NCBI GenBank assembly: GCA_021162155.1
Contig: JAGGZF010000030.1
Location: 1-16,763 of the forward strand
Direction: 5' to 3'
Length of the DNA: 16,763 nt
Source: a bacterium
GTDB lineage: Bacteria; Patescibacteriota; Minisyncoccia; UBA6257
In this document: in pieces, positions 6,984-14,201 of the stretch
Layout of the letters: every line of letters starts with the position of its first letter
How positions within the stretch are numbered: the first letter of the stretch is position 1
Program-made: the position numbers and the translations under genes
Notes under the pieces: model-generated
The model's database searches: none
Told to the model about the DNA's origin: nothing
The model's input: only the letters and a program-made list of their open reading frames with translations

Positions 6984-6995
6984 GAGAACAGTGTC

Positions 6996-7250
6996 TCAAG
7001 AAAGTTTTCGAGCTAAACGTGATTTCAGTCTATTGCTTTTCCCTTTTTTAATAAGATGTACCTTGGCGGCTTTATCTAATGCCTTATACAAACGAGGTAA
7101 TAGCTTCTTCGCTTCTTCTATTTGTTCTGCTTCTATTAATTTAAGAAATTTCTTTTTGACTTCTTTTAACGCTTGCTTGCGCTGTTTATTTCTCTCTCTT
7201 CTGCGAAGATTTTGTCTTAAGGCTTTTTGGGCAGATTTAGTAATAGGCAT
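6996..7250 (-). CDS. rpsT: 30S ribosomal protein S20
   Basis: This is an 84-residue, strongly basic helical protein with S20 signatures: MPITKSAQKALRQNLRRRERN at the start, KKKFLKLIEAEQIEEAKKLLP in the middle, and AAKVHLIKKGKSNRLKSRLARKL at the end. S20 binds 16S rRNA early in 30S assembly. The length is typical. It appears to be monocistronic, with a candidate promoter upstream (7269-7297) and a strong terminator 12 nt downstream. That fits a highly expressed gene flanked by genes expressed at lower levels. No strong Shine-Dalgarno is seen before the ATG. Confidence 0.97.
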   Translation of the reverse strand: MPITKSAQKALRQNLRRRERNKQRKQALKEVKKKFLKLIEAEQIEEAKKLLPRLYKALDKAAKVHLIKKGKSNRLKSRLARKLS

Positions 7251-7268
7251 ATAATTTATGTACTCTCT

Positions 7269-7297
7269 ACTTTACCAAAATTATTAGATAAAAGCAA
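7269..7297 (-). promoter_or_regulatory. Candidate rpsT promoter
   Basis: On the minus strand TTGCTT (7292-7297), a 17-nt spacer and TAAAGT (7269-7274) lie between the sigma-factor stop and the rpsT start. The -35 element is nearly the same as that of the archease promoter. The -10 is a 4/6 match, so confidence is moderate. Confidence 0.5.
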
Positions 7298-7301
7298 ATT
7301 T

Positions 7302-7826
7302 CTACTTATCTTTTTTATCCTGTTTTTCTAACTCCTTCCGCAAGACCTTTAAGGCCCTATGCAGCAGAACTCTTACTGTGCCTTCTCTTTTATTCAAAAT
7401 CTTGGCTATTTGATTGACAGAAAGGTCGTTAAGATAGTGCCAGATAATAACATCAGCATAAAGGGGTTTTATCCTCTGTAAACTATTCTTTACTCTCACT
7501 ATCTCTAATTTATTCTCTATACTTCTTGCAAAACCAGAATGAGGAATTTGAAGGCCTGATTCCTCCATTAACTGATCTAAAGAAAGAGGGTCGTTGGCTT
7601 TACGGCGATAAAAATCTACCAGAAGATGCCGGGCAGTTTGATATAAAAAAGCAACAGGATTTCTTATAGGAGAATTGTTAACTTGCTGCGTTCTCTCCCA
7701 TAATTTAAGAAAAGCTAAAGAAACTAAATCTTCAGCATACTTTTCATTATTTACTCGTAAATAGAAAAAACGAAATAATTTATCTATATTTTTCTGATAA
7801 AAACTAATAAATTGCTTCTTATTCAT
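7302..7826 (-). CDS. RNA polymerase sigma-70 family factor, ECF-like
   Basis: This 174-residue protein has the two-domain sigma layout of ECF factors. Region 2 covers about 9-76 (FYQKNIDKLFRFFYLRV...AEDLVSLAFLKLWER...NPVAFLYQTARHLLVDFYRR). Region 4 covers about 112-166 (LQRIKPLYADVIIWHYLNDLSVNQIAKILNKREGTVRVLLHRALKVLR) and contains the helix-turn-helix. It directs RNA polymerase to a subset of promoters. It follows yvcK by 19 nt and so is probably transcribed with leuS and yvcK. No gene with an anti-sigma fold (zinc-binding or single-pass) lies beside it. A secreted DUF5667-type protein, a family often seen near ECF sigma genes, lies two genes upstream. The target genes cannot be told from this window. 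Confidence 0.9.
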   Translation of the reverse strand: MNKKQFISFYQKNIDKLFRFFYLRVNNEKYAEDLVSLAFLKLWERTQQVNNSPIRNPVAFLYQTARHLLVDFYRRKANDPLSLDQLMEESGLQIPHSGFARSIENKLEIVRVKNSLQRIKPLYADVIIWHYLNDLSVNQIAKILNKREGTVRVLLHRALKVLRKELEKQDKKDK

Positions 7827-7845
7827 CTTATCTTTCGCTCAATGA

Positions 7846-8814
7846 TTATTTTTCTATAATTTTAGCCAATACCTTAGCTAATTTCTGAGGGTCGTGGCGC
7901 AAAAGTTTTCCTTGTCTCAAAAGATTCGCTAATATAATCTGAGGTTTCTTTTTGTGCTGTAATTCGGCAACAAAATCTTTAGGAGAAAAAGACACTACTT
8001 GTGCCTGTTCCTTCTGGTATTTCTTCAAATAGCGGGATTGAGGAAGTTCCTTATTGACTATAAAATAATCTAAAACTCCCTTCCCTAAATATTTCTCTAT
8101 AATAGTCAAAAAATCTCTAGCTGTAAAACCTGTCGTTTCTCCGTATTTAGTCATAATATTACAAATATAAATCTTTGTCGCAGAAGAAGATTTTATTGCT
8201 TGTTTTATTCTTCTCACTAAGAAATTAGGTACAATGCTGGTATATAGATCTCCCGGGCCTATAATTATAACATCTGCCTTTTTAATTGCTGCTATCGCTT
8301 CAGGGTTAGCTTTTGCCGGCGGATTAAGGAAAACTCTCTTTATCTTTAGATTGCCATCATGTTTAGGAACATCTATATTAGTTTCACCTACCACCAAATA
8401 GCCATTTTCTAATTCAGCAAATAATCTGGTTTTGTCTAAACTAACAGGAATAACTTCTCCTTTTACTCCTAAAATTCTTCCTGCTTCTTTCACTGCAGAA
8501 GAAAAATCTCCTGTGATTCTCTCTAAAGCAGTTAAAAACAAATTACCAAAACTGTGCCCCTTAAGGCTCTCTCCGTCCTTAAAACGATAATTAAAAAGCT
8601 TGGCTAATAGAGGAGTAGAGGAAGAAGAAAGAGCCACTAAGGCTCTCCTCACATCACCCGGGGGTAAAACCCCAAATTCCTCTCTTAGAATACCAGAAGA
8701 ACCTCCGTTATCAGAAACGGTTACTATAGCAGTTAGATGAAAAGGATATTTCTTTAAACCGGTTAAAACATTAAACACTCCTGTTCCCCCGCCTATCACC
8801 ACTACTCTTTTCAT
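7846..8814 (-). CDS. yvcK: YvcK/CofD-like protein (gluconeogenesis factor family)
   Basis: This 322-residue protein of the YvcK branch of the CofD-like family opens with VVVIGGGTGVFNVLTGLKKYP (GGGTG at 8-12). It continues with TVSDNGGSSGILREEFGVLPPGDVRRALVAL (35-63), KGHSFGNLFLTAL, and the IIIGPGDLYTSIVPNFLV segment, all hallmarks of YvcK. In Bacillus subtilis YvcK binds UDP-sugars and links carbon status to cell-wall synthesis and cell shape. It is not the F420 enzyme CofD itself. The ATG overlaps the leuS TGA in an ATGA junction, implying coupled translation. The whipG/whiA and rapZ neighbours common in Firmicutes are absent here. The length is normal. Confidence 0.93.
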   Translation of the reverse strand: MKRVVVIGGGTGVFNVLTGLKKYPFHLTAIVTVSDNGGSSGILREEFGVLPPGDVRRALVALSSSSTPLLAKLFNYRFKDGESLKGHSFGNLFLTALERITGDFSSAVKEAGRILGVKGEVIPVSLDKTRLFAELENGYLVVGETNIDVPKHDGNLKIKRVFLNPPAKANPEAIAAIKKADVIIIGPGDLYTSIVPNFLVRRIKQAIKSSSATKIYICNIMTKYGETTGFTARDFLTIIEKYLGKGVLDYFIVNKELPQSRYLKKYQKEQAQVVSFSPKDFVAELQHKKKPQIILANLLRQGKLLRHDPQKLAKVLAKIIEK

Positions 8815-11282
8815 AATACAAAATTAATTAATCTGTTAGGCACAAATATAACTTTCTTAACTTTCTTCTTGAGATATTTTTTTACCGATTTTAAGTTGCG
8901 AGCTATTTTTTCTGCTTGTGCTTGGCTAATGCCGACTTTGGCTTTTATTTTTCCTCTGATTTTTCCGTTAACCTGAACAATTAAAGTAAACTCCTTTCTT
9001 TCTGTAAGCTTAGAATTATATTTAGGCCACTTCTCCAGTCCTACTGATTTTCGGTGACCCAAATAATTCTGCCACAACTCCTCAGATATATGAGGAGCAA
9101 AAGGCGAAAGTAATAATATCAAAGTTTCCCAGTGTTTTTTATCTATATACGAGAGAGGAAAATCAGCCAGATGGTTAACATAAGTCATCAGGGAACTAAT
9201 AGCAGTATTGAAATGAAGAGCCTCTATATCTTGAGTTACCTTTTGGATAGTTCTATGTCTTAAAATCTCCAATTCCTTCTTAGTTTTCTTTAATCTCCTT
9301 TGGGCTTCTTTAGTAAGGTGCCACTCTTCTTCTCGCTTTCTTCTTTTGCCTTGCTTTTCCTCTTTCCAAGTAGTAACTAAATTCCATATTTTATTCAAAA
9401 AACGCTTCACCCCATTAATACTTTTGGTATTCCAGCTTTTGGAAAAATTAAGGGGGCCCATAAACATTTCGTACATTCTTAAACTATCAGCGCCATACTC
9501 CTTAATAACTTCATCTGGATTAACTACATTACCTCTTGATTTAGACATTTTCTCGCCATCTTCTCCTAAAATAATTCCCTGATTTACTAATTTCATAAAT
9601 GGTTCCGGAGTAGAAACAATTTTTAAATCATATAAAAACTTGTGCCAGAAACGAGCATAAAGTAAATGTAACACCGCATGTTCAGCGCCTCCGATATAAA
9701 TATCTACCGGCATCCAGTATTTTTCTTTTTTAGGATCTACTAATTTCTTTTTATTGTGAGGATCTAGATAACGCAGGAAATACCAACAAGAACCAGCCCA
9801 TTGAGGCATAGTGTTCGTTTCTCTGCGGGCAGGGCCTTTACACACAGGACATCTGGTCTCCACCCATTCCGGTACTCCGGCTAAAGGAGATTCTACTTTT
9901 CCGGTTGGTTGATATTTTTTAATCTTTGGCAGTTTCAGTGGCAGACATTTTTCGGGTAAAGGAACTACCCCACAGCGAGGACATTTAACCACTGGAATAG
10001 GTTCTCCCCAGTATCTCTGACGAGAAAAAACCCAATCTCGCATTTTATAATGTACTGCCTTTCTTCCTCCTACATAAAGAGTTATATGTTCCCTTGCTTC
10101 AGTGGACTTTTGACGCGAAAAAGGACCAGAGTTTATTAGAATACCGTCTCCTGTATAAGGTTTTTCTAAATGGCTATGCTCTTTCCCGTCAGGAGATATT
10201 ACTTCTACAATAGGCAGGTCAAATTTCTGAGCAAACTCCCAATCTCTTTCATCGTGAGCAGGCACCCCCATTACTGCTCCTGTGCCATAATGCATTAAAA
10301 CATAATCAGATATCCAAATAGGAATTCTCTCTCTGGTAGCAGGGTTAATAGCATAAGCACCAGAGAAAACACCTGTTTTTTCTTTGGTCTCTGATACTCT
10401 TTCAAACTCTGATTTCTGTAATGCTTTTTGTATATAATCTTTTACTTCTTGTTGATAAGAAGAAGGAGAGATTTTCTCCGAAAGGGGATGCTCTGGAGCT
10501 AAAACTAAATAAGTTGCTCCCCAAATAGTATCTATTCTTGTAGTAAAAACTCTAATGTAATCTCCTTTTCCTTCCACTTTAAAATCTACCTCTACTCCCT
10601 CAGAACGACCTATCCAATTCCTCTGCATCTCTTTTATCCCTTCTGGCCAATCCAATAAATCGAGGTCCTTTAATAATCTTTCCGCATAAGCAGTAATACG
10701 AAGGACCCATTGTCTCAACTTCTTCCTTTCTACTTTAGTGCCACAACGCTCACATCGTCCTTCTTGTACTTCCTCATCAGCCAACACTGTTTTACAAGAA
10801 GGACACCAATTCACTGGAATTTCTGCCTCGTATGCTAAATTATGCTTCAATAACTGCAGGAATATCCATTGAGTCCATTTATAATATTTAGGGTCTGTAG
10901 TATTTATCTCTCTGTTCCAGTCATAACTAAAACCTAATGCCTGTAATTGTTTTCTAAATCTTTTAATATTCTTCCGCACTGCTTCCTGGGGTGGTTTTTT
11001 GGTCTTTAACGCATAATTTTCTGCCGGCAATCCAAAAGCATCCCATCCCATAGGATGAAGAACATTAAATCCCTTCATCCGGTAATAGCGGGCTAAAATA
11101 TCAGAAGCAGTATAACCTTCCACATGACCTACATGGAGTCCTTCTCCGGACGGATAAGGAAACATATCTAAAATATATAGCTTGCGCTTTCGAGAATTAT
11201 CTTTGGCTCGCCACAATCTCCAGTTATTTTTTGCCCAATATTTCTGCCATTTTTTTTCAATTTTCTGAGGATTATATCTCAT
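8811..11282 (-). CDS. leuS: Leucyl-tRNA synthetase
   Basis: This is a full-length (823 aa) class I synthetase charging tRNA-Leu. The ATP-site motifs are HVGH (50-53, the HIGH box) in YPSGEGLHVGHVEGY and GEKMSKSRGN (KMSKS at 578-582). The CP1 editing domain (about 225-420) keeps the TTRIDTIWGATYLVLAPEHP threonine-rich segment and GTGAVMGVPAHDERDWEFA with the conserved Asp, so post-transfer editing should work. Two cysteine sets look like zinc sites: CPSC/CERC (160-180) and CPRC/CPVC (434-481). The C-terminal anticodon-binding and LeuS-specific tail (VNGKIRGKI) is present. It is first in an apparent leuS-yvcK-sigma unit and overlaps yvcK by 4 nt. A moderate promoter match lies just upstream. 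Confidence 0.98.
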   Translation of the reverse strand: MRYNPQKIEKKWQKYWAKNNWRLWRAKDNSRKRKLYILDMFPYPSGEGLHVGHVEGYTASDILARYYRMKGFNVLHPMGWDAFGLPAENYALKTKKPPQEAVRKNIKRFRKQLQALGFSYDWNREINTTDPKYYKWTQWIFLQLLKHNLAYEAEIPVNWCPSCKTVLADEEVQEGRCERCGTKVERKKLRQWVLRITAYAERLLKDLDLLDWPEGIKEMQRNWIGRSEGVEVDFKVEGKGDYIRVFTTRIDTIWGATYLVLAPEHPLSEKISPSSYQQEVKDYIQKALQKSEFERVSETKEKTGVFSGAYAINPATRERIPIWISDYVLMHYGTGAVMGVPAHDERDWEFAQKFDLPIVEVISPDGKEHSHLEKPYTGDGILINSGPFSRQKSTEAREHITLYVGGRKAVHYKMRDWVFSRQRYWGEPIPVVKCPRCGVVPLPEKCLPLKLPKIKKYQPTGKVESPLAGVPEWVETRCPVCKGPARRETNTMPQWAGSCWYFLRYLDPHNKKKLVDPKKEKYWMPVDIYIGGAEHAVLHLLYARFWHKFLYDLKIVSTPEPFMKLVNQGIILGEDGEKMSKSRGNVVNPDEVIKEYGADSLRMYEMFMGPLNFSKSWNTKSINGVKRFLNKIWNLVTTWKEEKQGKRRKREEEWHLTKEAQRRLKKTKKELEILRHRTIQKVTQDIEALHFNTAISSLMTYVNHLADFPLSYIDKKHWETLILLLSPFAPHISEELWQNYLGHRKSVGLEKWPKYNSKLTERKEFTLIVQVNGKIRGKIKAKVGISQAQAEKIARNLKSVKKYLKKKVKKVIFVPNRLINFVL

Positions 11283-11304
11283 AATTATATTGCATCTCTC
11301 AAGT

Positions 11305-11332
11305 ATTGTATTTCGTATTTAGAACTTGTAGA
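11305..11332 (-). promoter_or_regulatory. Candidate leuS promoter
   Basis: On the minus strand TCTACA (11327-11332) and TACAAT (11305-11310) are 16 nt apart (4/6 and 5/6 matches). Transcription would begin about 15 nt before the leuS ATG. No terminator-like hairpin was seen after the preceding gene, so read-through from thrS is also possible. Confidence 0.42.
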
Positions 11333-11345
11333 AAATTAACTTCGT

Positions 11346-12287
11346 TTACTTTAATTTAGGAGGTAAATGATGGAGGCGGGGAGAATGTTGAGGTAATCTT
11401 TTGAAGACAGGAGGAAACCTCTTCTGGTTTAAAGGAGTCACAGGACGTGCCTCTAGTATTTTATCTATAGTAGAAGAAGCAATACCCTGCTTTTTTAAAC
11501 TTCTAATCTGCTGCCGAATCCGTTGCTGTAAATTCTGCTGAAGTTTCTGGGCCTTCTCCCGAGTAGAAGTGGAGAAAGAAGATAGATTTTCCTCTTTTAA
11601 GGTTTTTTCTATAGTTTTCATCAATTTCAATTTTCGTAATTCTCTTGCCGGTTTATCAGGCACTGCCGGCTCCATTGCTTCTAATTTCTGCTTCAGGCGC
11701 TGAGAGAATACCTGAGGATCTTCCAGTTGTAAATGTATTAACGGCATAACCCGTAATAGTCGGCTTCTGGCTTTCTTCACAAAAGGACGAGTTGAAGTAG
11801 AAGATGATTGCAACAACCTCTCTAACACATTCTGGTGACGAATTTCTATTTCAGTAAGAAGGTCTAATAGTTTATCAATTTCAGGATTAGAAGAGGTCTG
11901 TTTCAAATTTTCCAATCGCTTTCGCAATCTCTCTATCGCTGTTTCATAATTACGAAATGCTTTTTGTAATATTTGAGGCCTTAACCGAGAAACTTTTTCT
12001 ACTTCTGCTAATCTCCGGTCTAAGTAACGCAATTCTATCTCTGCCTTCTTTACCGGGTCAGTAACAAAGAATACCTTAACTCTTTCTCTTAATTGCTTCA
12101 AGAAATAGAAGGGATTACCAGGCAAAACTCCTACCTTTACTGGCTTAACATAATGCGCCAGCGAAGAAGTACTAACCACAGAAGAAGTAGAATTTTCAGA
12201 AACATTACCCTCTTCACCAAATGCTCCTAACGCTAAAGAAAATAATAATAGGGTAATTAATAAAGAAAAGAAAACTCTTTTTTTCAT
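11346..12287 (-). CDS. Secreted coiled-coil DUF5667-like protein
   Basis: A 313-residue exported protein. Residues 1-24 form a signal peptide (MKKR, hydrophobic core, ALGAFG). A short Ser/Thr-rich stretch follows (29-43). Next comes the DUF5667-type segment: LPGNPFYFLKQLRER, then DPVKKAEIELRYLDRRLAEVEKV. The rest (about 90-275) is highly charged, rich in Lys, Arg, Glu, Gln and Leu, and should be mostly helical coiled coil. The tail (about 278-313) is rich in Pro, His and basic residues. There is no second membrane helix, so it is probably released or wall-associated. No catalytic motif is visible and the function is unknown. The family is often found encoded near ECF sigma factors, and one lies two genes downstream. 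It starts 29 nt after thrS, so co-transcription is likely. Confidence 0.82.
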   Translation of the reverse strand: MKKRVFFSLLITLLLFSLALGAFGEEGNVSENSTSSVVSTSSLAHYVKPVKVGVLPGNPFYFLKQLRERVKVFFVTDPVKKAEIELRYLDRRLAEVEKVSRLRPQILQKAFRNYETAIERLRKRLENLKQTSSNPEIDKLLDLLTEIEIRHQNVLERLLQSSSTSTRPFVKKARSRLLRVMPLIHLQLEDPQVFSQRLKQKLEAMEPAVPDKPARELRKLKLMKTIEKTLKEENLSSFSTSTREKAQKLQQNLQQRIRQQIRSLKKQGIASSTIDKILEARPVTPLNQKRFPPVFKRLPQHSPRLHHLPPKLK

Positions 12288-12316
12288 ATTTGTACATTTT
12301 AAATTATATATTTTAT

Positions 12317-14140
12317 TTATATATTATCCTTTAACTCCTTATTGATATATTTACTCAAAAACTGTGACACAGAAAATGTTCCCATATCTCCTTTACCTCT
12401 TTTTCTTACCGCTATTGTATTATTCTTCTTTTCTTTATCTCCTACGACGATAATATAAGGAACTTTCTGCAATTCTCCTTCTCTAATTCTTTTAGAAAGC
12501 GTCTCATTGGGCTTACTTATCTCTACCCTAAGATGATGTTCCCGAAGCAATTTGGTTATCTTCTTGGCATAAGCAAGATGTTTTTCTTTTACCGGCAGCA
12601 CTAACATCTGAATAGGAGCCAGCCACAAAGGAAAAGCGCCAGCATAATGTTCTATTAAAACTCCCATAAATCTTTCTAAACTTCCTAACAAAGCCCTGTG
12701 AATCATAATAGGTCGTTGAGGTCTCCCTTTGTTATCAAAATAAACCATATCAAACCTTTCCGGTAAATTAAAGTCCACCTGAATAGTAGTACACTGCCAA
12801 GCACGATCCAACGCATCCTTTATCTTTATATCTATTTTAGGGCCATAAAAAGCACCTCCACCTCTATCTATCTGATAAGAATATCCACTTAACTCCAGGG
12901 CATCCTTTAACGCTTTAGTAGATTTTTGCCAATTCTTTAACTTACCAATATATTTTTTAGGTCTGGTGGAAAGATAAATCTCAAAATTACGGAAGCCAAA
13001 ATGCTTCAAAATTTTCAATGCCAAGAAAAAGGCATCTTTTATTTCCTTTTCCAATTGTTCTCCGGTACACCAAATATGAGCATCATCTTGAGTAAAACCT
13101 CTTACTCTTACTAATCCTTGAAGCGTTCCTGATCTTTCGTAACGATATACTGTTCCTAACTCTGTATAACGCAAGGGCAAATCGCGATAGCTCCTTATCT
13201 TTTTCTTATAGATTAAAATATGAAACGGACAATTCATCGGCTTCAACTGATAATCTATTTTCTCTTCCGGATTAATTTCACGGAGATGCATCGGGGGAAA
13301 CATATTCTCTCTGTAGAATCCAGCATGACCAGATATTTCCCATAATTTAAATTGAGCAATGTGAGGAGTATTAACTAACAGATATCCGTTTTGCAGATAT
13401 TGGCTCAAAACATAATCCTCTATAATTTTCTTAATCAAAGCACCCTTAGGATGCCATAAAATTAACCCGGGACCTATCTCTTTATCAATATGAAACAGGT
13501 CTAATTTTTCTCCCAAAATTCTATGATCTCTTTTCTCGGCTTCTTCTATCTTTTTTAAGTAATCAGATAATTCAGAAGCAGAGGCAAATGCTACTCCTTC
13601 TATTCTGGTAAGCATAGGATTTTTTTCGTTGCCCCTCCAATAAGCACCGGATACTCTACGCAATTGAAAACTAAGCGGTAAATCTTTTGTATTTTTAACA
13701 TGAGGGCCTCGGCACAAGTCAATAAAATCACCTACTTGATAAATAGTAACTGTTTTTATCTTACGGGCCTTAAGCCTTTTACTCTTAATTTTTATCTTCT
13801 GGCTCTCTACTGTAGTTCCGTATTTCTCTAAATCTCGAAGTAACTCTAACTTATATTTTTGTCCTAATTTTTTAAATAATTTTTTGGCCTCTGTTAAAGA
13901 AATTCTCTTCCGAGAAAAAGGAAGTTTTTGCCGAATAATTTTTTTCATTTCCTGCTCTATTCGGGGCAGATCTGATTCAGTGATAGACCCTTTCTTAACT
14001 TGAACATCATAATAAAAACCATTTTCTATCACCGGGCCTACTCCAAATAATACCTTCCCATAAATTCGTTGCAGGGATAGGGCTAAAATGTGAGCCAAAG
14101 AATGCCTAATAACCTCAATAGAATATTTCTTTTGAGCCAT
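12317..14140 (-). CDS. thrS: Threonyl-tRNA synthetase lacking the TGS domain
   Basis: A class II synthetase of 607 residues that charges tRNA-Thr. The usual N-terminal TGS (N1) domain of about 60 residues is absent; the protein starts almost directly in the editing domain. That domain is intact: RHSLAH (H13, H17) and DLCRGPH (C143, H147), the site that removes mischarged Ser. The catalytic core has motif 2 (RYTELGTVYRYERSGTLQGLVRVRGFTQDD), motif 3 (IMIHRALLGSLERF) and the zinc ligands C304 (MNCPFH), H355 (DDAHIWC) and H481. The C-terminal anticodon-binding domain (about 505-600) is complete. No in-frame upstream start would add a TGS domain: the dnaE stop lies only 61 nt upstream, too little space. 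A promoter match lies in that gap. A TGS-less form is common in reduced lineages. Confidence 0.97.
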   Translation of the reverse strand: MAQKKYSIEVIRHSLAHILALSLQRIYGKVLFGVGPVIENGFYYDVQVKKGSITESDLPRIEQEMKKIIRQKLPFSRKRISLTEAKKLFKKLGQKYKLELLRDLEKYGTTVESQKIKIKSKRLKARKIKTVTIYQVGDFIDLCRGPHVKNTKDLPLSFQLRRVSGAYWRGNEKNPMLTRIEGVAFASASELSDYLKKIEEAEKRDHRILGEKLDLFHIDKEIGPGLILWHPKGALIKKIIEDYVLSQYLQNGYLLVNTPHIAQFKLWEISGHAGFYRENMFPPMHLREINPEEKIDYQLKPMNCPFHILIYKKKIRSYRDLPLRYTELGTVYRYERSGTLQGLVRVRGFTQDDAHIWCTGEQLEKEIKDAFFLALKILKHFGFRNFEIYLSTRPKKYIGKLKNWQKSTKALKDALELSGYSYQIDRGGGAFYGPKIDIKIKDALDRAWQCTTIQVDFNLPERFDMVYFDNKGRPQRPIMIHRALLGSLERFMGVLIEHYAGAFPLWLAPIQMLVLPVKEKHLAYAKKITKLLREHHLRVEISKPNETLSKRIREGELQKVPYIIVVGDKEKKNNTIAVRKRGKGDMGTFSVSQFLSKYINKELKDNI

Positions 14141-14159
14141 ATATAAATAGTAAAGTTAA

Positions 14160-14189
14160 TTTATAATATTAAACTACAAAATCCAGCAA
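14160..14189 (-). promoter_or_regulatory. Candidate thrS promoter
   Basis: In the dnaE-thrS gap, on the minus strand, TTGCTG (14184-14189) and TATAAA (14160-14165) are separated by 18 nt. The expected leader before the thrS ATG is only about a dozen bases and has no Shine-Dalgarno, so no T-box or leader-peptide control fits here. Confidence 0.45.
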
Positions 14190-14201
14190 AAAACAAGAGT
14201 A

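Noticed and set aside
11284..11289. Perfect TATAAT box just before leuS
   Set aside because: It lies 2 nt before the ATG, so a transcript started from it would begin inside the gene. The TACAAT further upstream fits better.
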